In this document: positions 1 through 12,025 of the stretch, piece by piece
How the letters are laid out: each line of letters opens with the position of its first letter
How positions within the stretch are numbered: the first letter of the stretch is position 1
Assembly (NCBI GenBank): GCA_024704765.1
Contig: JAKMXF010000011.1
Span: 201,070-265,069 of the forward strand
Source of the DNA: Oopsacas minuta
Lineage: Eukaryota; Porifera; Hexactinellida; Lyssacinosida; Leucopsacidae
DNA: 64,000 nucleotides
Direction: 5' to 3'
Notes under the pieces: model-generated
Databases searched by the model: none
Seen by the model: the letters and a program-made list of their open reading frames with translations, nothing else
What the model was told of the DNA's origin: nothing
Position numbers and translations under genes: made by a program

Positions 1-531
1 CAAATCCTATGAGCGCTGTAAATAATCAGTAAGGTCCAAAAGCCAAACAATTGAAAGAAATAACGTTTGGTCTGCAATGCCCCATGAAGTTGTTTTTCTG
101 GGAGAGTAATATGTTGCTCGAAGACTATTTGGGGCCTCAGTTATATATGCACGACGTTACTGCAGATGGTGGTCTGGGTGTTGTAATCTTCCAGTCGTGA
201 CGGGGCGTAGCCCTTGGACAACAAGCTACAATAGCCACTAAATTAAGCACCTTTGTCAGTACGTGGCAGTCCATGTAGGTTTGAAACTTGAAACAATGTA
301 CCATAAGTGTGTAATACACATTTGATTTGATTATTTTTCAATTGGCTTTGTGCTTTGCGTATATGAATAAGATGGATACATTTCAGGGTTCTATCCAGGA
401 ATTTGTTAAGGCGTATCGCTTTATGTGACATGTGTCTGGAGGAATTTTCACCAGCCATAGCTCAATGTTAGTGTTATATTTTAGGATTAAATAGTGAAAT
501 ATTTAATAAACAACCAGAAATTATCAAAAAG
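1..531. other. No recognised feature
   Basis: AT-rich sequence upstream of the first mariner element. The short open frames at 137-458 overlap one another, match no family I know and have no splice or domain context. I see no gene here. Confidence 0.5.
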
Positions 532-533
532 TA

Positions 534-1841
534 CAAGGGTTGTTCAATAAATTTGAGACTATGTTCATAATTCATTAAGTAAACATATACTTATCGTAAT
601 TGATTATCAAATGTTTCGATAAATTCCCCCTTTAACTTTATACACCGTTTCCATCGTTCTGATAACTTTACAAGCCCAGTGGTATAGAATTCTTTAGGGG
701 TCCCTTTTCCCACTGTTATATTTCATACTCCAGCCGTTTGAAATCATCAAATCTCTTCTCTCGAAGAGGTCTCTTCATCTCTCCAAACAGCCAGTAGTCG
801 CTGGGAGCCAGGTCTGGACCATACAGGGGATTAGGGAGGCAGTCGAATCCTAAGTCGTCAATTGCAGCCATTGTCTTGGAGCTTACATGGGGCCTTGCGT
901 TGTAATGTTGCAGCAATACGCCACGTGTCAACTTGCCTCGCCTCTCACATTTACTCGCTTCACGAAATTCTTTCAATTCGTCAACATAATAATCCCTGTT
1001 TATCGTTGTCTTCTCAGGCAACCAGTCGAGGCGTATAATTCCTTCCCTATCCCAAAGTACTGTTGCCATTCTCTCCCCTGCTGATTTTGCGGCCTTTGCC
1101 TTGATGGGTAGAAGTTCATCACGTCTCTTCCACTGCTTCGATTGAGTTTTGCTCTCTGGTTCATAATAATGAAACCAAGTTTCATCCCCCATTACTATAC
1201 GATCCAATAAGTCTTCCTCTACTGTGTACCCTGGTAGTAATTCTTTGCTAACTCTGACCCTTTCGTGTTTTTGTTCTTTAGAAAGAAGTTTTGCGACCCC
1301 ACGCGCAGTTAGCTTCGACATTTCCAGATCTTCAGTGATAATTGAGTGTAGTGTGGCTTTTAATATACCTACCCTCTCTTCTAACTCACGCAGGCTTATT
1401 CGTCTGTCCTCGTCCAAAATTGTTTGGACCCTCTTGATATTACTGTGGGTTTTGGAGGAAGTCGGACGACCTGGACGAGGGTCATCGTGGAGTTCCTCAT
1501 CGCCATTATCAAAACGTTCGATCCATCTATATATGGTGGCTTTCGAAGGACATTCATCACCGAAAATATCCTGCATTTCACGAAGAATGTATGAACCAGC
1601 CTTCCCCTTTTTCCACAGGTACCAAAATTGTTGTTTTCCTTCTTTGCTACAATCTATTAGTTGAAAAAAGTAGCCTATACAAATGAAACTTTATACTGAA
1701 GAATAGCTAGTAGAGTAAAGAGTATATTGTATCGAAGTTAGGCAATCAAGTTAGGCTTGTAATCTGATATTAGGCTTAGAGCTGTATTAACTAGAATATG
1801 AATTCGATACATTAGTCTCAATAAATATTGAACAACCCTTG
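534..1841 (-). mobile_element. Mariner-family transposon, complete with both ends
   Basis: The two ends are terminal inverted repeats of about 28 bp, beginning CAAGGGTTGTTCAATA at 534 and, in reverse complement, at 1841. A TA lies directly outside each end (532-533 and 1842-1843), the target duplication of Tc1/mariner elements. The length of about 1.3 kb is normal for mariner. The transposase lies on the minus strand inside. The arms differ at a few positions near their inner ends, so this is not a fresh insertion. Confidence 0.93.
591..1657 (-). pseudogene. Mariner transposase (DD34D type), inactivated
   Basis: The reading frame runs from about 1657 to 719, then a frameshift near 715-720 moves it to a frame ending in TAA at 591-593. 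The N-terminal helix-turn-helix region precedes the mariner signature DDPRPGRP. The first catalytic Asp is in MGDETWFHYYEP and the third in LAPSDYWLF, with 34 residues between the second and third positions. The second catalytic position reads LLQHYNARPH: Tyr (TAC) where mariners carry Asp. By comparison with the mariner at 17.5 kb, the expected start Met aligns with ATA at 1655-1657, so the start codon also looks lost. Three independent lesions make this a dead copy. The C-terminal piece after the frameshift still ends in the family pattern (ERWKRCIKLKGEFIE). Confidence 0.9.
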
Positions 1842-1843
1842 TA

Positions 1844-2814
1844 TTTTATCAACAGAGGTTTCGACTGGAAAATCGTACAATAATCCTTGATACTATAACA
1901 TGTATAGTCAAGTCCACTTGTGACTGTGCCGACTATACTTTAGTATAGTGGCCTAGTATTGAAATGGGTGCCTATATTATTTTTAACAACTGAAGGGATA
2001 CCGACCCGATACGCCAAAACTGCCTGAGGAAAACATTGCATTTGCTCAGGGTATAAATACTCGAAAATATTACCTAGTTCGGTAGATCAATATAAGCTAT
2101 ATTCCTTATTTATGGGTGAGATTAAATAATATTGAGGGTAAGATGCGAGCGAAGCAAATCGAAATTTTCCAGTCTGAAATCTAAGCTAAGGGGTCCGGTG
2201 GCATTCCCGGGGCACGAGTTTGCAAGTGGGACATTACCCCCTATGCCCCCCCGTGGCGACGTCCCGAGTTAACATCAGGGTACGTAGTCCCAAGTATATT
2301 CCGTCGCGTAGCAACCAAAAGCTTCAAGAAATGTAGCAGTTAAATACTTTAGCTAACCTGAGAACCTAAGCTGTCGCGCAGCAACCAAGCATGCGCAGCG
2401 CGATAGTAGGAAATAACCGGGATGATTAATTGTTATAGATTGAAGATAGAGGAAAGAGTTGAACCAGAAAATGAAATACAGGAAACAATCAATGAAGATG
2501 TTAGTACCGCTTCTCTTGTTAGGTAGCTGCGCGATAGCAGTATCTCACCACTTTGCTCCTCAGATTTAGCATAAGCATGAAAAGACAAAAATTTTTATCG
2601 TGCCTTTAGTAAAGGTGACAGGATAAACTAAGGAATACGGTGATCAAATTAAAAAAAAATAGCAAAAGAATAGAAATTCATTATCCAGGCTCAATTCAGG
2701 ATACCAGTATTAGATACTAGTGGTGAAAATATAGTTGATACACAGTAGTTTAAAACAGCAATTGTAAAGAATAGGTAATTATATCAGGGCCCTGTATTAT
2801 ATATTATTTAGATT
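1844..2814. other. Non-coding; short GC-rich patch with a repeated 16-mer
   Basis: No coding signal. A relatively GC-rich stretch at about 2190-2410 contains GTCGCGTAGCAACCAA at 2303-2318 and a one-base variant at 2373-2388, 70 bp apart. Similar words occur elsewhere in the window (for example near 8186), which suggests a fragment of a dispersed repeat, but I cannot define its limits. Confidence 0.35.
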
Positions 2815-2816
2815 CA

Positions 2817-2994
2817 CAGTAGAGTCTCGTGAATACGTACACCAGTGTACTGTCTAAAGTTGTATTACATATACGGATGTATTATCGATCATATTACATG
2901 GAAAAGGCATTGAAGGAGACTGATAAGTATACACATTTGTGCTACTCATCCGAAATTACTCCTTGACAGTGTTTGCATTAACGAGACTTTACTG
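2817..2994. mobile_element. Small inverted-repeat element (pogo-like MITE)
   Basis: The sequence opens CAGTAGAGTCTCGT and closes with the reverse complement of CAGTAAAGTCTCGT. The CAGT start resembles pogo/Tigger-type termini. It is about 178 bp and non-coding. The flanking dinucleotides are CA and TG rather than a clear TA duplication, so the exact boundary or family is uncertain. Confidence 0.5.
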
Positions 2995-3080
2995 TGCATG
3001 ATCGATACACACGAGTTAATCGAAAATTATGCATTCTTTCTATGACATCACTTTTTCTAAATATCAAGTCAATTGATGTA

Positions 3081-3256
3081 CAGTGGTACCTGTCTTGTAC
3101 GACCACCTGGCGTTCCGACAAATGTGGTCGTAATAGACAGGTGGTCGTTGATCACAAGTTTGCTACAGCCGAATGTATTTTTTCCGGGCCGGAGAAATCA
3201 GTCGTAAAAGGCAGGAAGTCGCTCATGGCAGGGGTCGTACAATACAGGTACCACTG
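3081..3256. mobile_element. Small inverted-repeat element (pogo-like MITE) with TA duplication
   Basis: Terminal repeats read CAGTGGTACCTGTCTTGTAC at the left and CAGTGGTACCTGTATTGTAC in reverse complement at the right, with one mismatch. TA flanks both ends (3079-3080 and 3257-3258). It is 176 bp and encodes nothing. A TA duplication plus CAGTGGTACC ends is typical of non-autonomous pogo/Tigger-type elements. The 108-residue open frame across it is a by-product of the repeat. Confidence 0.75.
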
Positions 3257-3258
3257 TA

Positions 3259-5589
3259 CAAAAGATTATCAAACCTGGGTTGGTAAACTATACAATAAAA
3301 TAATATATGTACAATCATAGCTCCGAGGAAAACAATTAACTAAGCGAATAGGGTAACAATATTAGATGGGTGTTGGGTATTAGCTGATTTGCAACACTTC
3401 GAATTCTATTTATATCTCGATTCACCACATCCTTTACAAGTTAAACTTTGTCGATAGCTTACTGAAATCGGATCACCCTTCGAGGCTAATATCACGAAAA
3501 AGTCCATAAGATTAGTCATGACAATATTTTCCTGGGGAAACCTTGACGATATTTTCGGACAGGTTGGGACAAGATTCTGTTGCTTCTTAAGAGATATCCT
3601 ACAAACTTTCATTTGACTCTCGAATCAACTTCTAAGAGTGGGCTTATATTTGTGTAATGTTAAAGAATCAACAATCAAGAGATAAATACCTTCACACAGA
3701 TTCCTCAATTCCAGGCTGTCTACCTTCCGGCTTGAATGATAAACTATAAGGATTGTATTACCGTAATTTCTGAATAAACGGTCCTGGTGCTAGAGAATGG
3801 CTCCAAGATTTGGTAAAAACATCATCATCATTCTCTATAAGATTTCTTTGATGAAAATTCCGCATAATTTGACAATGTAATAAATTAAAACTATATTTTC
3901 CTAATATTATTTCGATTTTCAAAGGTTGTATAAATAAATGATCACGAAATAATCAGAGCTCGACGGTTATTCAAGAAATGTAGTAAGTTGTGTATGGATC
4001 ATCGTTAAAGCAGGCCGATGTTGGAGGGGATAGGTAGACAATATACAATTGAGGTGATCAATTTCTTAGGAAAAGGTCATTCTGGCACCTGTAGAGTTCG
4101 TTCGAACTTTAGGGTTATCAGGTGGGTCAACTTTCAAACCAGTTTTCTCCTGAAAAAGTGATTGAATAAACTTCATAGAATCCGTAATAGTTATATGTTC
4201 CATCTTCATAAAGCTATTTAGGATAAAAACCACGAGAATTGTTCTAAAAGGTAAATATTCGATATTATCAAATATCCACAAAATATACTGGCGTAAAGAT
4301 ACATATGAGGCATGCGAATGAAGTAGACATGTTGAAGATATGTAAATAAAGGAGATTTGTTTATGATAGGTTAATACAATTATTTGATGAAGTGCAAAGA
4401 ATGATTAGATATAGTTAACTTAGAAAAATGTGTAAATAATCTACTGATAGGGAGTCAATAAGTTAAGAATTCTCCATCGTTGAAATTTTCAGAAGGAGGT
4501 TTCACAACAATAGTTGGTAAGAACTAAGGGCTAGTGCTCCGAGAGATACTGGGTGCGATAGATCATAAAAGTAGGAATGTTTCATGTTCAAGAATGGGGG
4601 GCATTGCCCTCTGTCCCCCCTCCCTCCACCGTTACGCCACCGTCCTAAGTCCAATGTCCGGACTTTCTTCCAGGGGGGCAGTTTACCAAAACCGCAACTA
4701 TCCAGACTATTTGCAATTCCAAAGCTCAGTTGGAAATCTTGACTGGCATGATATATAAAGTATTCCATTAAGGGTATTTGAACTTGAAGGGATTATGAAA
4801 TATATAAACGAATTGGCTTTAGTAGATCAAGAAAATAATGTATAGAAGGTAGCGAAATTGATAGAAAGCGGAGAACTTCAACATTGAAAAATGATGTAAG
4901 TTAAATCTGTTTACTAACAATGTCTGAAAAAAGTTCTGTGTACTAAATTCGACCAATGTCGAGGAGGTCAGGAAGGAACAAAGATTGATCAAGTGCAACC
5001 AGTTGATCTCTATGATAACTGAACCATATATCGTTTACAATTTCTGTTGCAACACTTACATCCGGAAGGTTATCTTCATCAAAATTTTGGGGTCAAAATA
5101 ATAACGACGTAATTTGATAAGTGTGTTCATTTCCAACAATATTTGGACTTGGATTATGCTAGGGCCTTGGAGAGGGAAACACTTAGCAATAAAATATATA
5201 TATATATAAGCAACAAAGAATATTTGTAAACAGCAAACAACTACTTCCGTACCTAAAATTCCCCCAATTTCGACAAGCCAGTGCATGCCCAATAGGCTTT
5301 CAAACACATGAATTTTTAGGATTAGTAATTAATTAATTGATGATTAATATATTCGAAGTACAATGCACAACTCCATAACTATGAACTTTTCACGAACAAA
5401 GTCGTCGGGATATTAGTCAAATCGCCATCTCGAGGGTTCCTGTCATTCAAATTTCAGATGTAAATTATGTATATTGGTTATGAAGTGGAAATAATTTGAA
5501 TTTGAAAAAAGTAATCTCAAGTGGGGTTTATGTTCCTGAAATTGCCGCGCGAACGACAAATTCACGAACAGCAAGACTATAATCTAATG
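3259..5589. other. No recognised gene
   Basis: Several short minus-strand open frames (3406-3612, 4066-4281, 5056-5307) show no domain I recognise. A GC-richer patch at about 4590-4680 (runs of C and GTTACGCCACC) resembles hAT-type repeat termini, but no partner end was found. A short AT dinucleotide run lies near 5196-5210. Confidence 0.35.
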
Positions 5590-5795
5590 AGAATAGTGGG
5601 GTTAGGATCCTGAATTTAAAGATAATACCAGACACACATAGCGCTACTAAAGTACAATCAATATCAATATTGGGCACTAGTTATTAATCAACAGTTTTGA
5701 TTCACGAATTGAGCAAATATCAAGAGCTAAATACTTGGATGGCCAAAAAAAATATAAATCTTACTTCTTGAGACAATAACATTTAATCTTGCCAC
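5590..5795 (+). repeat. Dispersed repeat, copy 1
   Basis: This stretch aligns in the same orientation with 53122-53323. Shared landmarks in order are GAGAATAGTGG, a block around TACAATCAATATCA, TTGATTCAC, ATACTTGGATGG and a final GACAAT-type block. The copies are diverged, with small indels. No inverted ends or coding capacity are visible, so the class is unknown. Confidence 0.6.
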
Positions 5796-6662
5796 ATATC
5801 AACACTGATAATATAAAGAGGTATTAATTTCGAGGATAAGTCAATGTCAATTATAATTAGAGGAAGAGATAAACTTAGTACATCTGGAGGAAAGATACAA
5901 TACAGTAATTATTGAAATGGATGTGTGAAAATTTCTCCATCAAACTTCTTATGTGTGTGACGAAATCGAGAATATTCGAGGGAAGTGTATAACCACTTTG
6001 GGGAGAAAGTAAATATCACCCGAGAGTAGTCTTAATACAAGTACGTATAAACCAAGTTCTACTGTATATAGGAAAACCGTCTTAATGCTGGATATCTCGG
6101 GCCGTTATGTTACCCCTATTAAATTATAGCCTCTTGACTCGAAAGGTTTTACATCTAAGTATTATTCATTAAAAAAATTTTAACAACTGCTCTGAAAGAC
6201 TTGAAAAAAATTTGTTGTATTCAGGGCCGCAGCGAGGGGCGCCTGTGCAGCCGGACCTAATTCTCAACCGCCACTTGATGAGTACTCACTTGGAATTTGG
6301 GTATATTATGTAAATATTGAAGCCTAAAAAAATTATTAAAGAGTTCAGAAGATTATCAAAAACAATTTATTAATGCATTACTTGAACGTATAAATGAACA
6401 ACACAGAATAATGTATTGTATTCTAAACAACGCATTAAAATTCAAAATTTGAACTTCTTTTCCCTAAACATTTGTTAAAGGTGTGATCGATTTCAAATAA
6501 TGGCATTAATGCGTAATCAATTAGTATACCGAAGAATACATAAATCACTTACTAAACCTTTTACACCATGGTTCTCATTAGGTTTAGCTATGGACATGAC
6601 ACTGAAAAATCAAATGGAAGAAGAAATAATGATAATGGTTTCAGTACTGGCCCATTATACTA
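5796..6662. other. Non-coding; possible hAT terminus at about 6224
   Basis: Mostly AT-rich. CAGGGCCGCAGCGAGG at about 6223 looks like a hAT-type left end, but I found no matching right end or target duplication. Confidence 0.3.
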
Positions 6663-8001
6663 CAGGGTGGATCAAAAGTGCAGTTGTATAATTAACAATT
6701 ATACGAAGATCATAATATTTGCGACCCATTTCTTACTCTTATCATTTTGTTATTATTCTGGAATTTGAAATTGTTTTGTATATTTATCTGCACAAACTAT
6801 TATACATATCAACTTTTTGACAGTTTTTTCTAAGTTTTTACATTTTTGTGCACCTTTTGCATAATGGATGTCAACGACCATGGTATTGAACTCCGAAATA
6901 AAGCCATTGGGATGCTAAGGGCTGGTTTGACTCTTATAAAAGTGTCAGATGCTTAGATATTTCAATTAGATCAGTCCAAAGATGGTCCCATCGAGAAATA
7001 CTTGGACAATCCTTGGGTACTATACCCAGGAGCGGACGCCCAAAGATTCTTTCTCGCGTTCCTAAAATCATCATATCCTGACTTTGTCAAGAGAGGAAAA
7101 TCTACACGATCTATAGCACGTACATTGGTCAATTCTGGTTTTTCCGCTTCCCATTCAACAGTACATCGCTATTTGAGGGATTCCATCAATGTTTATCCTT
7201 ACAAAAGACAGCGAATCCCTCTACTGACCAATAAAATGATGCAAAATCAACTCGACTTCGCCTTCAAACACTAGAATTGGACTGTAACAGATTGGGAGAA
7301 TGTTTTATGGTCCGATGAATTACCCTTTCAAATATTTGCATCACCAAACAGGCAGAACGGCCAAGTGTGGCCACATGGTTTGGCGGATGTTCAGCCATTC
7401 AATTGTGTTAAATTCCCGGCGAAATCCAAGTTTGGGGATGATGTCTCATCAGGCACTCTCAGAACTCCATATAATCGCTCAGAAACAGAATGTTAATGGT
7501 GAATATTATGGAGAAAAATATTGAAAGGAACTTGCATGGATGCAATAAGAAGAACAGCAAATTCTGGTACTATTTTGGAACGGTCTATGACTGAAAAGAT
7601 GTCTCAGTCGATTTTTATGCAAGATGGCGCATCAGCCCACACCGCCAAGTTCACTTAGACTTGGTGTTCAGAACACCTGCCAACCTACTGGGCGAAGGCT
7701 GACTGGCCAGGCAACTCTCCGGATTTGAATCCAATCGAAATTTATGGTCTATCCTTTCAGACAGGCTCAGTAAACTCCCCGAAGTTAGCACTATAAATTC
7801 TCTCATAATTCATTTGAGAAAGGTGTGGTTAGGGATTGACCCTGTGATTTTTCGAAATTTGACAAATGGCATGCCTAATCGCATTGGCGAAGTTATATGT
7901 CGATCAGGAGATTATATTGGTAAATAGAGTATAAGTTTATATTGTGTATTGAATGATTTATAATCAAATATATAATACGACAGCACTTTTGATACACCCT
8001 G
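6663..8001 (+). mobile_element. Tc1-like transposon (DD37E), complete with both ends
   Basis: The left end opens CAGGGTGGATCAAAAGTGC at 6663. The right end, in reverse complement from 8001, opens CAGGGTGTATCAAAAGTGC. TA lies outside both (6661-6662 and 8002-8003). The length is about 1.34 kb. A broken Tc1-type transposase is encoded on the plus strand. Confidence 0.9.
6864..7927 (+). pseudogene. Tc1-like transposase, DD37E spacing, inactivated
   Basis: The frame begins at ATG 6864 (MDVNDHGIELRNKAIGML, a helix-turn-helix type N-terminus) and the last frame ends in TAG at 7925-7927. In-frame stops and frame changes occur throughout (for example after LIKVSDA and before NWTVTDWENVLWSDE). The catalytic motifs are readable: LWSDELPFQIF for the first Asp, QDGASAHTAK for the second, and SPDLNPIE for the Glu. 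The second Asp and the Glu are separated by 37 residues, one of them a stop codon. That marks a DD37E lineage rather than canonical Tc1 DD34E. Multiple lesions rule out activity. Confidence 0.85.
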
Positions 8002-8003
8002 TA

Positions 8004-8422
8004 ATGTATGGTTGGATCATTATTATATAAGTAAAGCTTAAATCCAATTCTAGAAATACGTATTTAACTAAACATGATATACTGCGACGCAAAGCATGCT
8101 AGGTTGGTGCGCGGAAGGAAATATATACTCAGACTTCGCACCTTGGACCGAATTAATTAACTATACACTTCCAAAATTTCTCAGTGGTTTTGGTCGCTAC
8201 GCAACGGTATACTATCAGAACAAAGTGCCATGGGTATAAAAATAGTGAAAAATTATTTCAATAATGGCTTACCGAAATTACCTTTAATGGTTTTATGTGG
8301 TCACACTGTAATTGCTAAGCAGAATTTGGGTATTAACGGAACTTTCCACCTCATAGTATTAAGAAATTCCACGCATGCCGTGGAGATGAAAAATCCCATC
8401 CATAACCATATCCAATCAATGG
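8004..8422. other. No recognised feature
   Basis: Non-coding spacer between the Tc1-like element and the hAT MITE. GTCGCTACGCAACGG near 8188 is a loose match to the repeated word at 2303. Open frames on the two strands overlap and show no domain. Confidence 0.35.
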
Positions 8423-8581
8423 AAGTGGCGTAACTAGCATTGACATAGCATTGACATAGTGCAGGCGCACAGGTGGCGCAAAATCGGGGGATGTGATGGG
8501 ACATTACCCCAGAGCAACGAAAAATAGGTGGAGCATTACGTGTCGCATATGTTCCACTTGTCCACCCTGTCTACGCCACTG
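8423..8581. mobile_element. Short hAT-type MITE
   Basis: The ends are AAGTGGCGTA at 8423 and, in reverse complement, CAGTGGCGTA at 8581. The flanking 8-mers are ATCAATGG (8415-8422) and ATCCATGA (8582-8589), six of eight identical, as expected for an aged hAT target duplication. It is 159 bp and non-coding, with a small internal duplication of TAGCATTGACA near the left end. Confidence 0.6.
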
Positions 8582-8749
8582 ATCCATGAATATCGATGTG
8601 TTAAACCAATTAAATAATTAGTCTCTAAATTCTTGTCTAGGTATATATGTATGTATTGACTTATATAGCATTGTATGATGTATCTACTGTATTAGTCCTC
8701 GAATTATAACAAAAGAAACAAGAATTTCTTCTATTTTTCTTGAGTCATC

Positions 8750-10080
8750 TTTGCTAGACTTTGCAAGTTACTCGGTTTAATAACAATTCCAAACTTCTTA
8801 ATGAATTCCACATATTCCTTCTGATACCTGATGTACAGCAGTTTCTTCATGACAGCCGGCGACATCCTCTTTCCAATCTTCGAAAGTTTCTAGCCCGCCT
8901 GCTGACTAACAAATCACCACGGCTGGAGAAGAGAAGACTTTCTTTGCACTGGTTTTCAAATGTGTTAGCCGAGTATACGTAAAATCTGTGAGATCATTAA
9001 TGGGAATCAGGGAATCTCTGAACTCTTGGAGTTCTATATCAAAAGTACCAACGTTTGAACTTTGGGCGGATTCTTGATCATAATCATTATCATTGTCACC
9101 CTCACAGGTTAGCAGGTATAAAACTTCAAAGGTGTCTCAAGAGTTTTGATGCCTGACAATTTTCAACTCTTGTGGACTGAACTGTTGGATTGATAGCTTA
9201 CACATCCCGAAAGGCGCTTCACTACCTCGAAACGGCTGATCAACCAGGCTGTCGGCTGCTGCCTTCATTCAGTTATTGGCGAAAGCGTATTGTAGGCAAC
9301 TTTTCGAACGTAAATACTGCTTTACATAACCTCGGATAGTTTTAGAGATGTCAAGCATTAAATTAATTAACATGGAATTTGAAGAAATGGATTTAGCAGA
9401 GTAAGTGATATGTAAAATATTTTGGATAAGTATAGGTTAGGTTCTTACATACAGGAGAGGAAATCAGCAGACTGGGGAAAGGGAGAGCCAGAATTCATAC
9501 AACTGGTAATCCACTTGAACAGCTTGGCATAGGTTTCTTGTAACCAGTTGCTCAGATGCATCCACTTGTGGACATAATAAATGCATAGTAAGAATCAGGT
9601 AATTCATGTACAATCTATGCGATGTTATACAGTTTATCTCAACCAAATCTACGAAGAGTTTCAGTTCTCCAGTACTGCAAACATAGATTTCAGTAGGACT
9701 AGAGATGCTTGGTTATCAACAGAGTCAGTATCTTGGGAGATGCATACCCCATAATTATACCATGCATGTAAATGCCTGTTAGAATCGGATCGCCAAGGAC
9801 GAGTTTTGGATTCATCTGGTAGCGGTCTAAACACTGATTTTACTTTATCATCACGGTAATTATAGAATTTGTCAATAGCAATAATTGTATACACTAAATG
9901 ATCCTTCGATTCAAACTTTGGGTCAAGCATCAAGTAATAATGTAAGAAATGTTGACATCGCATGCTTTGTGAATTCAATACTAACTCCAAAGTTGCGATT
10001 AGTTGTCTCACATTGCAAATCGAATGGCGCATTCATCTTTTCTCATTATCGGGTAAAAAGATTGGGTACCGTGCTTTCTT
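8750..10080 (-). pseudogene. Decayed protein-coding region, family not recognised
   Basis: The minus strand shows several stretches with protein-like composition in shifting frames. About 10030-9661 contains LDPKFESKDHLVYTIIAIDK and PLPDESKTRPWRSDSNRHL. About 9230-8960 contains an acidic stretch GDNDNDYDQESAQSS followed by FDIELQEFRDSLIPINDLT. About 8900-8760 contains RMSPAVMKKLLYIRYQKEY. One or more in-frame stops interrupt them. I do not recognise the family. The arrangement could be one decayed transposon gene or the broken remains of a host gene. No inverted ends were found around it. Confidence 0.35.
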
Positions 10081-12025
10081 CTCCAAGCAAAATACCCCTT
10101 CAAACATCTTGAATGTAAATTTCGAGTCATAAGAAATGTCGTTAAGGTTCTCTAACGGAAGATTTTCCACTTCGTTTTAACCATTTTACTCACACAAATC
10201 GAAATTCTAGCGGAAAATGTGGGATATTTTTTCAAAAATCACAGATCTTTCCGCAGTATTCTATGTATAGAGAAAGCAGAGACGAAGTTTCGGCTATGTT
10301 TCCAAAGAAATTCGAAAGAAATTTGCCAAAGGCCTAAATTTACTTTTTTAGTTGATATCGGCTAGAAAATTGACAAATATATTTTTCAGTGTGTTAGAAT
10401 ACTATTAGATATTTATTGTTGATATTTGTCACTGAAATTGTGCTCATTAATAAATGAATTTCTGAAAAAGGGAAAATACCTGGGTAATGCGTCTATTTCA
10501 CAGTTTTGATTTTAGAATACTGACACTATAATATTTGAATATAATTCATCAAATCTTGGCACTTAACTAGCATTTCTAAATCAATAATCAAAACATTGCT
10601 GTTAATATTTCTTATTGAATTGCATTTTGGGTGAATTCCAAATCCGATTTTTGTTCAACCATTGTTTTATAGAATAACCTTGACATAAGCAGGAGATACT
10701 TTGGGATTTGATTTGAGAAGTAATTATCTCCAAAAAGTGAAAGGTCGAGCTCTCTCAGTTTCTCAGTTTTGATTGGTTATTACATTCTGAATAATTGCAC
10801 AACTATAACTTGCTAGGAAGGTAATAACTTGAAATATATGAAGTAGAAACTCTGTAAAATGTTTCAAACAATTACATTTACTTATCTGACACAATACCAG
10901 AGTTTCTGTTTAAAGAATTCAGGCTGCCTCCATTGTAACGAGTATTATTCCTGGAATTATTCAGAATGTCTAGTTACTACGTAGACAACCTAAAAATGAA
11001 ATATTTTCAGATCATCTTTACATAAATGACAAGATAAAATACCTCGATTTACGTATAATACTAAATTATACATATACAGTTATTATATCTCTCAAAACAG
11101 AAGATAATACGATGTGCTTGCAAGAAAAGTGTGTAACAGGCCGCGAGGGACGATACAGTACATCGGCTTAGATGTACAAATCTATACTCATTTGGGCGAG
11201 CGGCTTCGAACAAGGAGCCACTCGATAGGGTTAGGATGAGATCTGAGAATGGAATATTGACACTTCCTGAGAACTTTATGTGCCGCAATGGGAAATAATT
11301 TCCATTTATGGTCATTTGACCACTTAATCGACGGATAACTCTACGCTGATTTCGAAAATAACTATAATAATATGATTAGAATCATAGAAGTTATTTCAAT
11401 TTTGCATCTTCTTTAATACAATCTGATGAGGACACAAAATCACTCAAAAAATGTTTTCCCAAAGCGAACATTTGCCAAATTTGGACATGTTATGAAGCAT
11501 AAATTCTACACCCACAGTATCAAATATGGTTAAATAAGAATCTGTTAAGGGATGGACCTTTTATGGCTAACACGACTACACTACATGGTATGTTTTAAGT
11601 GCATAGACATATCTACTAACAAGTGAGCATCAACTGGTATAAAGTCATCTAGGGCACAAGGGTTTATCTAAGTACATGGAAGGCACCAATAAGTGCCATC
11701 TCAGTAGCCAAAAAGGAAATAGAGTGCAAACCACGAGATTCCAATCAGCATAGAATCAATATCTGAAGGTTCAAAAAAGTGCTATCCCAGTCCATGTAAG
11801 GAAAAATGCTGAGTCACAAATTCCAAATTTAGCCTCTGCTCTTATGCTAAATTATCAGATTATCTGGATCTAGATACCAAATTGAACATGTTTATAAATA
11901 CGTTTAAAGAATCAGCCATTTAGCCGACAAATCCTGGAATCTGGTAATGAGAAACTTCGTTCCTCTTCAGTATTTGATATATGACTGAGGTTCTTAGTTT
12001 GGGAGAGAGGTTGAACATAAATTGG
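10081..12025. other. No recognised gene
   Basis: AT-rich, non-coding. The 84-residue minus-strand frame at 11061-11315 has no recognisable domain. Confidence 0.4.

Noticed and set aside
1224-1664. 146-residue plus-strand frame
   Set aside because: Antisense shadow of the mariner transposase.
3081-3320. 108-residue plus-strand frame at 2994-3320 as a protein gene
   Set aside because: It spans a palindromic MITE with TA flanks. The open frame is explained by the repeat.
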